Assembly: GCA_017303995.1 (NCBI GenBank)
Contig: JAFLBE010000032.1
Location: 1 to 50,236, forward strand
Direction of reading: 5' to 3'
Origin: Bacteroidota bacterium
GTDB lineage: Bacteria > Bacteroidota > JABWAT01
Length of the DNA stretch: 50,236 nt
Below the pieces are notes generated by a model. The model made no database searches and had not been told where the DNA came from. It was given only the letters and a program-made list of their open reading frames with translations. Shown one piece after another: positions 1 through 7,996 of the stretch. Each line of letters starts with the position of its first letter. Within the stretch, counting starts at the first letter, position 1. The translations under genes and the position numbers were made by a program.

Positions 1-309
1 AAACCGCTGATCATCAGTGAATTTGGCGGTGATGCCCAGTTCGGACTTCATGGCAGTAAAGATGCCCGCTGGACAGAAGAATATCAGGAAGAATTATATG
101 TGAGGAATCTGGCCATGCTGGAAAAAATTCCGTCACTTCGTGGCATGTCCCCCTGGATATTATCGGACTTCCGTTCACCCCGACGGTTACTTCCCGGAAT
201 TCAGGATGGCTGGAACCGGAAAGGATTATTTTCTGAAGCCGGAGAAAAGAAAAAAGCGTTTTATGTTCTGAAGTCGTATTATGATGAGAAAGAGAATTTC
301 CCGCGTTGA
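1..309 (+). CDS. C-terminal end of a glycoside hydrolase family 2 enzyme (beta-glucuronidase/galactosidase-like), 5' truncated by the window
   Basis: The reading frame is open from base 1 and ends with TGA at 307-309, giving the last 102 residues. The stretch ISEFGGDA near the start resembles the strand of GH2 TIM barrels that carries the catalytic nucleophile Glu. It is followed by a conserved end: RWTEEYQ, then RGMSPWILSDFRSPRR, then RKGLFSEAGEKKKAFYVLKSYY, as in the C-terminal part of beta-glucuronidases and related GH2 enzymes. Such enzymes hydrolyse terminal glycosidic bonds in plant or host polysaccharides. The exact substrate, any signal peptide and the acid/base Glu lie outside the window. 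The GH5 gene 1.7 kb downstream also suggests carbohydrate use. Confidence 0.82.
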   Translation, partial: KPLIISEFGGDAQFGLHGSKDARWTEEYQEELYVRNLAMLEKIPSLRGMSPWILSDFRSPRRLLPGIQDGWNRKGLFSEAGEKKKAFYVLKSYYDEKENFPR

Positions 310-393
310 AACTGATTAATTCCACCGCGGAGTCGCAGGGAACGCAGAGCGGAGGGAGGATTTTTTTTAAAAAATTCAAATGGAAATTTGTAG

Positions 394-413
394 GGGCGAC
401 CGGCTGGTCGCCC
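394..413. repeat. 8-bp-stem palindrome of the GGGCGACC/GGTCGCCC type
   Basis: GGGCGACC (394-401) and GGTCGCCC (406-413) form a perfect inverted repeat with a 4-base loop. It lies in the 267-base gap after the GH2 gene, beside two other palindrome types (448-476 and 499-556). It could serve as a terminator stem, but no clean T tract follows. Confidence 0.6.
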
Positions 414-447
414 TTGAAATCATTGAAATGCAGGAAATTTGAATTTC

Positions 448-476
448 GTAGAGACACGATTTATCGTGTCTCTGTA
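448..476. repeat. GTAGAGAC...GTCTCTGTA palindrome (family R2)
   Basis: GAGACACGAT and ATCGTGTCTC are inverted around a 2-base centre. It is the same family as the GAGAC/GCGATTAATCGC palindromes that follow each tandem secreted gene at 37.8-49.2 kb, so the family is dispersed and not specific to that array. Confidence 0.7.
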
Positions 477-498
477 TTTTTTGAAATTTAGATGTTTT

Positions 499-556
499 GT
501 AACACCGACCTCCGGTCGGTATTGAATTTGAATAACCGACCGGAGGTCGGTGCTAC
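499..556. repeat. Paired inverted repeat with ACCGACCTCCGGTCGGT cores (family R1)
   Basis: A 22-base unit (499-520) with its own palindromic core ACCGACC-TCC-GGTCGGT is repeated in inverse orientation at 535-556 with one mismatch, around a short AT-rich spacer. The nested structure resembles a miniature inverted-repeat element or a REP doublet. Further copies lie at 1341-1399, 8021-8040, 8099-8176 and 8212-8235. Confidence 0.75.
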
Positions 557-576
557 ACCAAATGTTGGAGAAATAA

Positions 577-1239
577 ATGAAAATTAAAGCAATTATTACC
601 GGGGTTACCGGAATGGTAGGTGAAGGAGTTCTTCACATTTGTCTGAATCACCCTGATGTGGAATCGGTTCTGGTGATCAGTCGAAAGCCATGTGGCGTTC
701 AGCATCCAAAACTGAAAGAAATCATTCACGCCAATTTTCAGGATATTTCTTCCCTGAAAAAAGAAGTGACGGGTTACAATGCCTGTTATTTCTGTTCAGG
801 CGTTTCTTCTGCCGGGATGAAAGAAGAGCAATACCGGAAACTGACCTACGATCTGACGCTGGGATTTGCAGGCACTTTGGCTGAAGTCAATCCGGACATG
901 ACGTTTTGCTATATTTCAGGCTCAGGAACCGACAGCACCGAAAAAGGGAAAATGATGTGGGCACGGGTTAAGGGTAAAACTGAAAATGATCTGATGAAAT
1001 TGCCTTTTCGTCAGGTTTATGCTTTTCGTCCGGGCGGAATTCAGCCGTTGCCAGGCATGAAGCACACCTACACAACCTATAAAGTTCTTGCTCCTCTGAT
1101 TCCTGTCCTGAAGTTTCTGATGCCGGGGATAATGGGTACACTTGAGGAAATCGGTCTTGCGATGATTCATTCGGTGACCAAAGGATACCCCAAAAAGGTG
1201 CTTGAAGTGAAAGATATCAGAGCCTTGGCCGGGAAGTGA
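577..1239 (+). CDS. NAD(P)-binding epimerase/SDR-like oxidoreductase
   Basis: The 220-residue protein starts with a Rossmann beta-alpha-beta unit, KAIITGVTGMVGEGV (residues 4-18), with the GxxGxxG dinucleotide-binding glycines. It fits the atypical short-chain dehydrogenase / NAD-dependent epimerase-like group of small cytoplasmic proteins. YISGSGTDS (about 113-121) sits where SDRs carry the active-site Ser. A classical YxxxK is not obvious, although ARVKGKTEN follows the Ser, so catalysis is uncertain. A purine-poor GGAGAAATAA lies just before the ATG. It stands alone between palindromic repeats, so context says little. The substrate is unknown. Confidence 0.8.
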   Translation: MKIKAIITGVTGMVGEGVLHICLNHPDVESVLVISRKPCGVQHPKLKEIIHANFQDISSLKKEVTGYNACYFCSGVSSAGMKEEQYRKLTYDLTLGFAGTLAEVNPDMTFCYISGSGTDSTEKGKMMWARVKGKTENDLMKLPFRQVYAFRPGGIQPLPGMKHTYTTYKVLAPLIPVLKFLMPGIMGTLEEIGLAMIHSVTKGYPKKVLEVKDIRALAGK

Positions 1240-1340
1240 TTCGACCGCTGAGACGCTCCCAAGCAACTTCGTTGCGCGGGTCTAAGGAGAGAACGCAGAG
1301 CGGGGGGATTTTTTTTGGTTAAATGCATTTCGGGATTTTT

Positions 1341-1399
1341 GTAACACCGACCTCCGGTCGGGTATTAAAAAAAAAGAACCGACCGGAGGTCGGTGTTAC
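1341..1399. repeat. Second copy of the paired inverted repeat R1
   Basis: GTAACACCGACCTCCGGTCG is mirrored by CGACCGGAGGTCGGTGTTAC around an A-rich spacer, the same nested design as at 499-556. The two copies bracket the SDR-like gene. The whole 1240-1484 gap otherwise holds only low-complexity sequence. Confidence 0.75.
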
Positions 1400-1484
1400 A
1401 TTGGGACAAAGAAAAACCGCCCAAGCTAAAGCGTGGGACAAAGGAAATGACACAAACCGGCGGGATTTTTTTTATTTTAAAACC

Positions 1485-1847
1485 TTAGGCCTTTTTCGGC
1501 GGTTTATTGTAACCTTTGTCCCCGTACGGTTTCAATTCTTCCAGGTACATTTGTTCAAGATCTTTCATTTCTCCTGAATAATCGCCTGTTTCACCCTCTT
1601 TTTGCTGGACTTCAGCCAGAATTTCAAATTTAAATGCCTGTTCCCCGTAGGTTTTCCAGTCTGACTGAAGATCCGGACTTGGGTGGCTGCCAACATTCAA
1701 CTGAAGCTGATGCCGGTTCCAGATGGCATCCAGATTGACATTACTTCCAATGAAAATCTTACCGTTAACCTTATTCCTGATCTGGAAAACTCCGATTTTG
1801 AATTTTTTCAGTTTGTATTCGTCTTTAAGTTCTTTTTGGGTTTTCAT
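1485..1847 (-). CDS. Small GIY-YIG superfamily protein
   Basis: This 120-residue protein carries GVFQIRNKVNGKIFIGS (about 19-35), the two-strand signature in which GVF...IFIG replaces the canonical GIY...YIG. It is followed by NLDAIWNRHQ with the helix-borne Arg and by LQSDWKTYGEQAFKFEIL, typical of compact stand-alone GIY-YIG proteins. Superfamily members cut DNA through this module using a Tyr, an Arg and a downstream Glu. Here the first Tyr is Phe, so activity is uncertain. It faces away from its neighbours, with an R1 repeat just beyond its 3' end. It may be a relict selfish or repair nuclease; no partner gene is visible. Confidence 0.8.
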   Translation of the reverse strand: MKTQKELKDEYKLKKFKIGVFQIRNKVNGKIFIGSNVNLDAIWNRHQLQLNVGSHPSPDLQSDWKTYGEQAFKFEILAEVQQKEGETGDYSGEMKDLEQMYLEELKPYGDKGYNKPPKKA

Positions 1848-1996
1848 TTCCGACTGAAATTTACAGGTTATGATTGAATTAGAAATCCGGGTAATCCGTC
1901 TGTTCTGATGGTTTTTAAATTAGTTTTTCTTCCGGAAAAAAGGAAAGAGTTGTCTTAAATTCCTACATTTATTCATCATAAATCCGGATTTCATCC

Positions 1997-3946
1997 ATGA
2001 AAAATTTCCTTTTCTTCCTTTTGATGCTGGCTGCAACTCTTGTTTCCGCACAGAATTATCCGCCGTTTTCCCGAGGTGTCAACCTCACCAGCTGGTTTCA
2101 GGTTTCAGATATACAGCACATGACCTTCGGGAAATATGACGAAACTGACTTTGCAAATATTAAATCTCTGGGTGCGGATGTTGTCAGGCTGCCGGTTGAT
2201 CTGAAGGGAATGATCGGGCCCGCTCCCGATTATACGGTCAATCCGGTCTTTTTTCTTTTCATGGATCAGACGGTCGCCTGGGCAGAAAAAAACGGACTTC
2301 ACCTGATTCTTGACAATCACAATTTTGATCCGTCAATTCCAACTGCCCCAACCGTTGCAACCTGGTTAATTCCCGCCTGGAAACAGATTGCCACCTATTA
2401 TCTGGGGAAATATCCGAACTTATCCTTCGAAATCCTGAATGAGCCGCATGCCATTACTGCGACAACCTGGAATCCGATCCAAACTGCGACGATCACTGCC
2501 ATCAGGGCTATTGATAAAGACAGGTGGATTATTGCTGGTCCAGTGGATTACAACAGTGCCAGTCAACTCGCCAGTTTACCGATCGTTTCTGATAAGAAAA
2601 TCATTTACACCTTCCACTTTTATGATCCGTTTCTGCTCACGCATCAGGGTGCAAGCTGGACAGATCCGTCACTGGAAAGTTTGCAGGGAATTCCGTATCC
2701 CTATGAAGCGGCAAGAATGCCCGTTCTGCCCGCGGTTTATAAAGGCACCTGGATTGAAAATACTTTTAACAATTATAAAAATGAAGGAAATGATACCTGG
2801 GTCCGGAATGTTCTCAATGCACCGGCAAATTTCAGGAAATCGAGAAAAATGCCTTTATTTTGCGGTGAATTTGGTGTTTATGCCCGCCACAGTCCGACTG
2901 AAGACCGTGCCAGATGGTATGAAACCGTGAGTAAAAAGCTTGAAGTGGATAGTATTGCCTGGACGATCTGGGACTATCAGGGTGAGTTCGGACTTTTCGT
3001 TCCAAAGTCACCGGAACGGTTTTTCTCAGACCTGAATTTACCGGTTGTTGCAGCGCTTAGGTTTACTGCTCCGCCCCAACTTCCGTGGGTAAGAAAACCT
3101 GACAGCGCCGGCATTTCAATCTATTCTGACTGGATTAATAAAGGGTTTATGAATGCCAGTTACACCAACGCCGGTACGATCACGATTCATGAACCCGATC
3201 CGGCCGGTGAATCGGATTATGCAATCAAATTTTCAAATGGAGAGCAATACTCTCAGGTTGTTTTTAAATCACCCGACAGGCGTGATCTGAGCAAACTGAG
3301 AACGTCTGGTTACTGGCTGGAATTTAAAGTTCGGGGAACGTCTGGTGTCAACCAGATAGAAGTTCGTTTTCTCGATTCAAAAACCGGTGCAGCAGATCAT
3401 CCGTGGAGAAGCCGGGTCACACTGAATTCTACCAAAGTGACCTGGAATGACACGTGGCAAACGGTGAAATTCCCGCTTTCCTCCTTTGTTGAATCTGGGT
3501 CATGGGATGGTTCCTGGTTTGATCCGAAAGGACTTTTCGACTGGAAAGATGTTGAACGGCTGGAGTTTGTTGCTGAAAATCAGGCTTTGACCGGACAAAC
3601 TATATACCTGGATGACATCAAAATCACAAATGGAACCGGGGTTTCAGTTGCCGAGCCAATTCAGGTTCCAACCGGAATTCAAATTGTCAATATCTGGCCA
3701 AATCCGTTTAATCCGGATGTTTCTGTTCAGATCCGGAACGGAAATAAAGAAATGCTGACTTTGGTGGTTTTCAATGTTTTGGGGCAGATTGTTCGTCAGG
3801 TTGAACTTCCATCCGGAAAAGAAAATCAGATTGTGTCGTGGGATGGAAAAACCGCTTCAGGTGTTCAGGCGTCATCCGGTACTTATCTGATCAAAGTCAT
3901 GGGCAGGACCAGTTCGGTAACGACAAGAGTGATATTGATGAAATAA
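1997..3946 (+). CDS. Secreted GH5-family endoglucanase with a beta-sandwich module and T9SS sorting domain
   Basis: The protein has 649 residues. A signal peptide (1-18, MKNFLFFLLMLAATLVSA) is followed by a GH5 TIM barrel to about residue 350. SFEILNEPH supplies the probable acid/base Glu149 and LFCGEFGVY the probable nucleophile Glu291, and RLPVD and TFHFYDP are also GH5 landmarks. A beta-sandwich at about 375-555 resembles CBM11-like glucan-binding modules. The C-terminal 80 residues (WPNPFNPD ... VLGQIVRQ ... GTYLIKV) are a T9SS-type sorting domain. The protein probably cleaves beta-glucans outside the cell. Its stop codon overlaps the palindrome at 3943-3954 that may regulate the next operon. 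Confidence 0.9.
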   Translation: MKNFLFFLLMLAATLVSAQNYPPFSRGVNLTSWFQVSDIQHMTFGKYDETDFANIKSLGADVVRLPVDLKGMIGPAPDYTVNPVFFLFMDQTVAWAEKNGLHLILDNHNFDPSIPTAPTVATWLIPAWKQIATYYLGKYPNLSFEILNEPHAITATTWNPIQTATITAIRAIDKDRWIIAGPVDYNSASQLASLPIVSDKKIIYTFHFYDPFLLTHQGASWTDPSLESLQGIPYPYEAARMPVLPAVYKGTWIENTFNNYKNEGNDTWVRNVLNAPANFRKSRKMPLFCGEFGVYARHSPTEDRARWYETVSKKLEVDSIAWTIWDYQGEFGLFVPKSPERFFSDLNLPVVAALRFTAPPQLPWVRKPDSAGISIYSDWINKGFMNASYTNAGTITIHEPDPAGESDYAIKFSNGEQYSQVVFKSPDRRDLSKLRTSGYWLEFKVRGTSGVNQIEVRFLDSKTGAADHPWRSRVTLNSTKVTWNDTWQTVKFPLSSFVESGSWDGSWFDPKGLFDWKDVERLEFVAENQALTGQTIYLDDIKITNGTGVSVAEPIQVPTGIQIVNIWPNPFNPDVSVQIRNGNKEMLTLVVFNVLGQIVRQVELPSGKENQIVSWDGKTASGVQASSGTYLIKVMGRTSSVTTRVILMK

Positions 3947-3954
3947 GTACTTAT
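3943..3954. promoter_or_regulatory. Perfect 12-bp palindrome, candidate YefM operator
   Basis: ATAAGTACTTAT is a perfect palindrome overlapping the GH5 stop codon, 36 bases before the antitoxin start. YefM-type antitoxins are known to bind GTAC-centred palindromes in their own promoter, and the GTAC core is present here. A TATAAT-like element lies at 3966-3971. The assignment is inferred from position and symmetry. Confidence 0.45.
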
Positions 3955-3990
3955 ATTTGGACTCATATAATTACTTTTCTGGAGATAACC

Positions 3991-4245
3991 ATGCTGGCGG
4001 CGAATTTTACAGAATTCAGAACGGATTTAAAACGGTATTTGGATTCCGTTGAAAACAACAATGAAACACTAATTATTAAAAGAGGTGCCGGAAAAGGAAC
4101 CGTCTTGATGTCTCTTGATGAGTATAATTCAATCATGGAAACTTTGCATTTGCTGAGTTCAAAAGCAAATGCCGACAGGTTGTATGAATCGATTCAGCAA
4201 ATGAAAGCAGGAAAAGTTGTCCGCCAAAATCTGATTGAAGAATAA
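3991..4245 (+). CDS. yefM: Type II antitoxin, YefM/Phd family
   Basis: The 84-residue protein starts MLAANFTEFRTDLKRYLDSV and continues with ETLIIKRGAGKGTVLMSLDEYNSIMETLHLL, the Phd/YefM N-terminal DNA-binding fold. The acidic, flexible C terminus normally wraps the toxin. The ATG at 3991 is preferred to upstream starts because GGAG (3981-3984) is well spaced before it and the family begins there. The stop codon overlaps the yoeB start by one base (TAATG), so the two are translationally coupled with the antitoxin first. In the family, YefM with YoeB represses its own operon. Confidence 0.92.
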   Translation: MLAANFTEFRTDLKRYLDSVENNNETLIIKRGAGKGTVLMSLDEYNSIMETLHLLSSKANADRLYESIQQMKAGKVVRQNLIEE

Positions 4246-4505
4246 TGCTGATTACTTTTTCGCTGAATGCCTGGGAAGATTATATTTCCTGGCAAACTGA
4301 GGATAAAAAGATGCTGAAAAAGATCAATGAACTGATCAGGGATATTCAGCTTCATCCTTTTGACGGAATAGGGAAACCTGAACCCCTGAAATATGACCTT
4401 GCAGGATATTGGTCCAGACGAATCGACCGGGAACATCGGCTTGTTTATCAGGTTGAGGGAAAAGAGTTATTGATTTACAGTTGTAAATATCATTACGATA
4501 AATAA
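4245..4505 (+). CDS. yoeB: YoeB-type mRNA interferase toxin
   Basis: At 86 residues it matches YoeB in length. WEDYISWQTEDKKMLKKINEL, GKPEPLKYDLAGYWSRRI and EHRLVYQVEGKELLIYSCKYHY are family signatures. The catalytic residues known from E. coli YoeB fall at identical positions: Glu46, Arg65 and His83. YoeB binds the ribosomal A site and cleaves mRNA during translation, and YefM blocks it. No lesion is visible, so the toxin is probably active. A strong inverted repeat (4539-4577) follows and may end transcription. Confidence 0.94.
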   Translation: MLITFSLNAWEDYISWQTEDKKMLKKINELIRDIQLHPFDGIGKPEPLKYDLAGYWSRRIDREHRLVYQVEGKELLIYSCKYHYDK

Positions 4506-4538
4506 GCAACCTCAACCCCCACCGGTTTCCTTGTGCCA

Positions 4539-4577
4539 CCTTCTCCCGATGGGAGAAGGATGTCCGTTTTACGGACA
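4539..4577. terminator. Double hairpin between convergent yoeB and APC permease
   Basis: CCTTCTCCC-GAT-GGGAGAAGG (4539-4559) is followed by TGTCCG-TTTTA-CGGACA (4561-4577). Both stems are perfect and lie between two convergent genes. A bidirectional terminator is plausible, though neither side has a long T run. It may equally be a dispersed palindrome. Confidence 0.5.
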
Positions 4578-4593
4578 GGATGAGGTTAATTCT

Positions 4594-6096
4594 CTATTTC
4601 CCTTCATTCTCTGCTTTTAACCGGCTTTTCCGGTAACCGTAAGAAAAGTACAACGCCAGTCCGATAATCAGCCAGATCCAGAACATTTTCCAGGTGATCG
4701 AAGGAAGGCTGTAGGCAATATATCCCGAGCACAACGCAGAAGAAATTGCAACAAAGTGAATTCCTTTCACACGAAATGGCCGGGGAAGATTTGGGTCAGT
4801 GTATCGTTTCACCAAAACACCAATACTTACCAGAATGAAGGCAATGAGTGTACCGATGTTGGTCAGTTCAGCCGCCTGCCCGATGTCAACAAATCCTGAG
4901 AAAAAAGCCACAAAAACACCGGTTACAATCGTTGCTACGTAGGGAGTTTTGTGTCTTGGATGGATTTTTCCCATAAATTTCGGGAGCAGTCCGTCCCGGC
5001 TCATGGCATAGAAAATCCGTGGTTGACCAAGCCCGAAAACGATTAAGACGGATGTCATTGAAATAACGGCGCCGGCAGAAATCAGTCCCGCAACCGTATC
5101 AGCACCGACTGATCGAAGTGCAAAAGAAACCGGTTCAGGTACATTCAACGTCCGGTAATCGACCATTCCCGTCAAAATCACAGTCACCACCACATATAAA
5201 ATCGTAACGGCGATCAGGGAGGTGATAATTCCGCGCGGAATTTCCTTTTCGGGATTGATGGTTTCTTCAGAAGCCGTAGAAATGGCATCGAAACCGATAT
5301 AGGCAAAAAAGATGAGAGCGGCACCAGTCATGACGCCGTTGAATCCGTTCGGAGCAAAGGTGTTCCAATCATGTCCCCAATGTTCAGGTTTCACGTAAGC
5401 GATTCCGACGAAAATGAAAAGAAAAACCATAAGCAGTTTCAGGGCGACGAAGAAAATATTCACCCGGCTAGATTCTTTAATTCCGTAAACCAGAACCACA
5501 GTCACCAGCAGATTGATCAGAACGGCAGGAAAGTTGATCACAACCGGAATTCCGAACAAATGCGGAGCTGCCTGAATAATAGTTGTGGTTGTTGAACCGT
5601 ATTCCAGTCGGGTAAAAGCAGTCACATAATCGGTAACCATCCAACCGGGAAGGTGGATGTTGAATCCACGAAGTAAATCAACAAAATAACCACTCCAGCC
5701 GATTGCAACGGCAATATTCCCGATTGCATATTCCAGAACCAGACACCAGCCCATAATCCAGGCAATAATTTCACCAAAAGCAGCATAAGAATAGGTATAG
5801 GCCGATCCAGAAATGGGCATCATGGATGCAAATTCCGCATAACAAAAGGCAGCCAAAGCGCAGGCGAATCCGGTAATGAGAAAACTGAGCGAAAGTGCAG
5901 GTCCGGCTCCAATGTGATTGGCACCGCCGGCAGCAGCCGTTCCCGTCAGAACGAAAATCCCGGTTCCGATAATCGCACCGATACCAAGTGCAGTTAAATC
6001 GAGCCAGTTCAGTTTTCTGACAAGTTTATGATCCTGTCTATCGATGGAAGCCAGATGCTGGGCGAGGTTTTTTTTGCGGAAAAGATCTTTGAGCAA
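4594..6096 (-). CDS. APC-family amino acid permease (cationic amino acid transporter-like)
   Basis: The 500-residue integral membrane protein has about 12 hydrophobic segments. The N-terminal LDLTALGIGAIIGTGIFVLTG (about 32-52) is the APC substrate-binding TM1 signature with its unwound GxG. FCYAEFASMMPISGSAYTYSYAAFGE (TM3 region) and FFAYIGFDAISTASEETINPEKEIPRGI (TM6 onward) are typical of the CAT/YfnA branch. It probably imports amino acids with H+ or by exchange across the inner membrane. It is encoded alone, convergent with yoeB. The ATG at 6094-6096 is about 30 codons before TM1, as usual for the family. The substrate cannot be fixed from sequence. Confidence 0.9.
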   Translation of the reverse strand: MLKDLFRKKNLAQHLASIDRQDHKLVRKLNWLDLTALGIGAIIGTGIFVLTGTAAAGGANHIGAGPALSLSFLITGFACALAAFCYAEFASMMPISGSAYTYSYAAFGEIIAWIMGWCLVLEYAIGNIAVAIGWSGYFVDLLRGFNIHLPGWMVTDYVTAFTRLEYGSTTTTIIQAAPHLFGIPVVINFPAVLINLLVTVVLVYGIKESSRVNIFFVALKLLMVFLFIFVGIAYVKPEHWGHDWNTFAPNGFNGVMTGAALIFFAYIGFDAISTASEETINPEKEIPRGIITSLIAVTILYVVVTVILTGMVDYRTLNVPEPVSFALRSVGADTVAGLISAGAVISMTSVLIVFGLGQPRIFYAMSRDGLLPKFMGKIHPRHKTPYVATIVTGVFVAFFSGFVDIGQAAELTNIGTLIAFILVSIGVLVKRYTDPNLPRPFRVKGIHFVAISSALCSGYIAYSLPSITWKMFWIWLIIGLALYFSYGYRKSRLKAENEGK

Positions 6097-6424
6097 GAGA
6101 ATATCCTTCTGATGGTCTGGTGTGATTTGATTTCTAAGCTATAATAGGAACTTTTTCTTAATAATGGAAGAGGAAGGCAAAAAGGCAAGTAGTTAGTAGG
6201 TAGTAGCCAGTAGGTAGTAGTTGGTAGAATTGCATTTCTTCCAACGAAAAATGGTTGTCAGCCTGAGTGGCGGTTTCAGGTAAACTTGAAACCGCTGTAT
6301 CGAAGGCCAGTCTTCCCGATCAACTCATTTTCATACTAAAAACTCCTGAATTACTCTGTAATTAAAATTTATTGTATTTTTAAGGATCCAATTAAACCAA
6401 AAATCAAATTTAGAAGGATTTCCC
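6097..6424. other. Intergenic region between divergent permease and lipoprotein genes, with short repeats
   Basis: About 328 bases with no gene. It contains a degenerate tandem tract of GTAGTTAG/GTAGGTAG-like units (6189-6227) and a perfect 9-bp hairpin GCGGTTTCA/TGAAACCGC (6270-6295). Both flanking genes are transcribed outward, so their promoters must lie here; I cannot pick them with confidence. Confidence 0.5.
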
Positions 6425-6649
6425 ATGAAAATTACGTTAACCCTTGTTTCTCTGCTTTTCGTTTTTTCTTTCGGATGTGATAAGGCGAACTCAAACGGAC
6501 CTGCATCCATGACTGACTCAACCGCTGTAATGGATTCCACCGCAAAAGTAACAGGCTACCATTGCCCGATGCACCCGGAAGTGAAAGACTCGATTGCAAG
6601 TGACTGTCCGAAATGCGGAATGTCCCTGATTGAAGATAAGAAGGATTAA
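6425..6649 (+). CDS. Small lipoprotein with a heavy-metal-binding Cys-His motif
   Basis: The 74-residue protein has a lipoprotein signal (MKITLTLVSLLFVFSFGC, lipobox FSFGC with Cys18). A Ser/Thr/Ala linker is followed by YHCPMHPEVKDSIASDCPKCGMSL (about 45-68). This YxCPMHP...CPxCGMxL pattern is the short metal-binding domain found in Cu/Zn efflux adaptors and in the N-terminal region of some P-type ATPases. It probably binds a soft metal at the cell envelope. A purine-rich AAGGATTTCCC precedes the ATG. Only 15 bases separate it from the response-regulator gene, so they may be co-transcribed. Confidence 0.88.
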   Translation: MKITLTLVSLLFVFSFGCDKANSNGPASMTDSTAVMDSTAKVTGYHCPMHPEVKDSIASDCPKCGMSLIEDKKD

Positions 6650-6664
6650 AAAAACTACTCATCC

Positions 6665-7996
6665 ATGACCAAAGCATCCATTCTCATCATTGATGATGAA
6701 GAAAAATTGCGGAGTTTACTTTCCCGTATTCTGAGACTTGAAGGCTTTAAAGTTTTTGAGGCCGGTACAGGCGAATCCGGTTTGCAAATGGCTGGTGAGT
6801 TTGATGTTCAAGTCATTATCACAGACGTTCGTCTTCCTGATATTTCAGGGCTTGATCTGGTTTCAAAACTGAAAAAAGTGAATCCGGTTCCTGAAATTAT
6901 CATTTTGACGGCCTTCGGGAATATAACTGATACGGTAACAGCCATAAAAGCGGGTGCTTTTGATTATTTGACAAAAGGTGATCAGGAAGATCTGATCGTT
7001 CCGAGAGTAGAACGTGCGCTTGAAAAAGTGAAGCTCACACAACGGATCCTATTTCTTGAAAAACGTGCAGAACTTCCAACCGGATTTGAATCCATCCACG
7101 GAAAGTCGACAGCGATTCAGGCTGCAATTCACCTTGCCAGGAAAGTTGCCCCAACTGAAACCCCGGTGTTGCTTTTGGGTGAAACCGGGACGGGGAAGGA
7201 AGTTTTTGCTTCCGCCATCCATCAGGAAAGTCTGCGAAAAGACGGTCCGTTTTTAGCTGTGAATTGCAGTGCCATTGCACGTGACTTGCTCGAAAGTGAA
7301 ATGTTCGGGTATAAGGCCGGTGCATTTACGGGTGCAATGAAGGATAAAAAGGGACTTTTTGAGGAAGCACAGAACGGTACCCTTTTACTGGATGAAGCAG
7401 GTGATTTGAGTCTGGATGTGCAGGCGAAACTGCTCAGGGTTCTTGAAACCGGTACATTTATTAAACCTGGTGATACCAAATTGACGCAGGTAAATGTGCG
7501 CATTATTGCGGCCACGAACCGTGATTTGAAGACCGATAGTGAAACCGGCAGTTTCAGATCAGATTTGTATTACCGGCTTTCTGCTTTTACCATCACTTTA
7601 CCGCCACTTCGTGAAAGAAAGGAAGATATTCAGTTTCTTGCTGAAGAATGCCTTAAATCCCTTTCCCTGAAAATGAACCGCCCGTTAAAAAAAATGTCAA
7701 CGGAGTTTGCAGAGAATCTTGTAACCCTTCCCTGGCCGGGTAACATCAGGGAATTAAAAAATGTGCTTGAACGGGCCATTATTTTGTGCGATGGAAATGA
7801 ACTGACACCTGATCTGTTACCGGTTCATCCGATCAGCACATCCGGAACCGGCTTACAGCTTTCCGATTCTGAAAAACATCAGATAGAAACCATCCTGACC
7901 CGGTTCAACTGGGATAAACCCGCCGCAGCAAAAGCCCTGGGAATCGGATTGACAACCCTCTACCGCAAAATTAAAGAATATGGGCTGAAGGAATAG
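6665..7996 (+). CDS. Sigma-54-dependent response regulator (NtrC family)
   Basis: The 443-residue protein has the standard three-part layout. The receiver domain (1-120) carries acidic DDE near the start, phospho-acceptor Asp54 and Lys104. The AAA+ domain has Walker A GETGTGKE (172-179) and the intact sigma-54 contact loop GAFTGA (219-224). A Fis-type HTH ends the protein (about 404-443). It should activate sigma-54 promoters when phosphorylated. No kinase is adjacent upstream; the nearest lies 454 bases downstream beyond R1 repeats and behind a candidate sigma-54 promoter (8398-8414), suggesting a separated pair in which this regulator controls the kinase-kup operon. Confidence 0.93.
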   Translation: MTKASILIIDDEEKLRSLLSRILRLEGFKVFEAGTGESGLQMAGEFDVQVIITDVRLPDISGLDLVSKLKKVNPVPEIIILTAFGNITDTVTAIKAGAFDYLTKGDQEDLIVPRVERALEKVKLTQRILFLEKRAELPTGFESIHGKSTAIQAAIHLARKVAPTETPVLLLGETGTGKEVFASAIHQESLRKDGPFLAVNCSAIARDLLESEMFGYKAGAFTGAMKDKKGLFEEAQNGTLLLDEAGDLSLDVQAKLLRVLETGTFIKPGDTKLTQVNVRIIAATNRDLKTDSETGSFRSDLYYRLSAFTITLPPLRERKEDIQFLAEECLKSLSLKMNRPLKKMSTEFAENLVTLPWPGNIRELKNVLERAIILCDGNELTPDLLPVHPISTSGTGLQLSDSEKHQIETILTRFNWDKPAAAKALGIGLTTLYRKIKEYGLKE

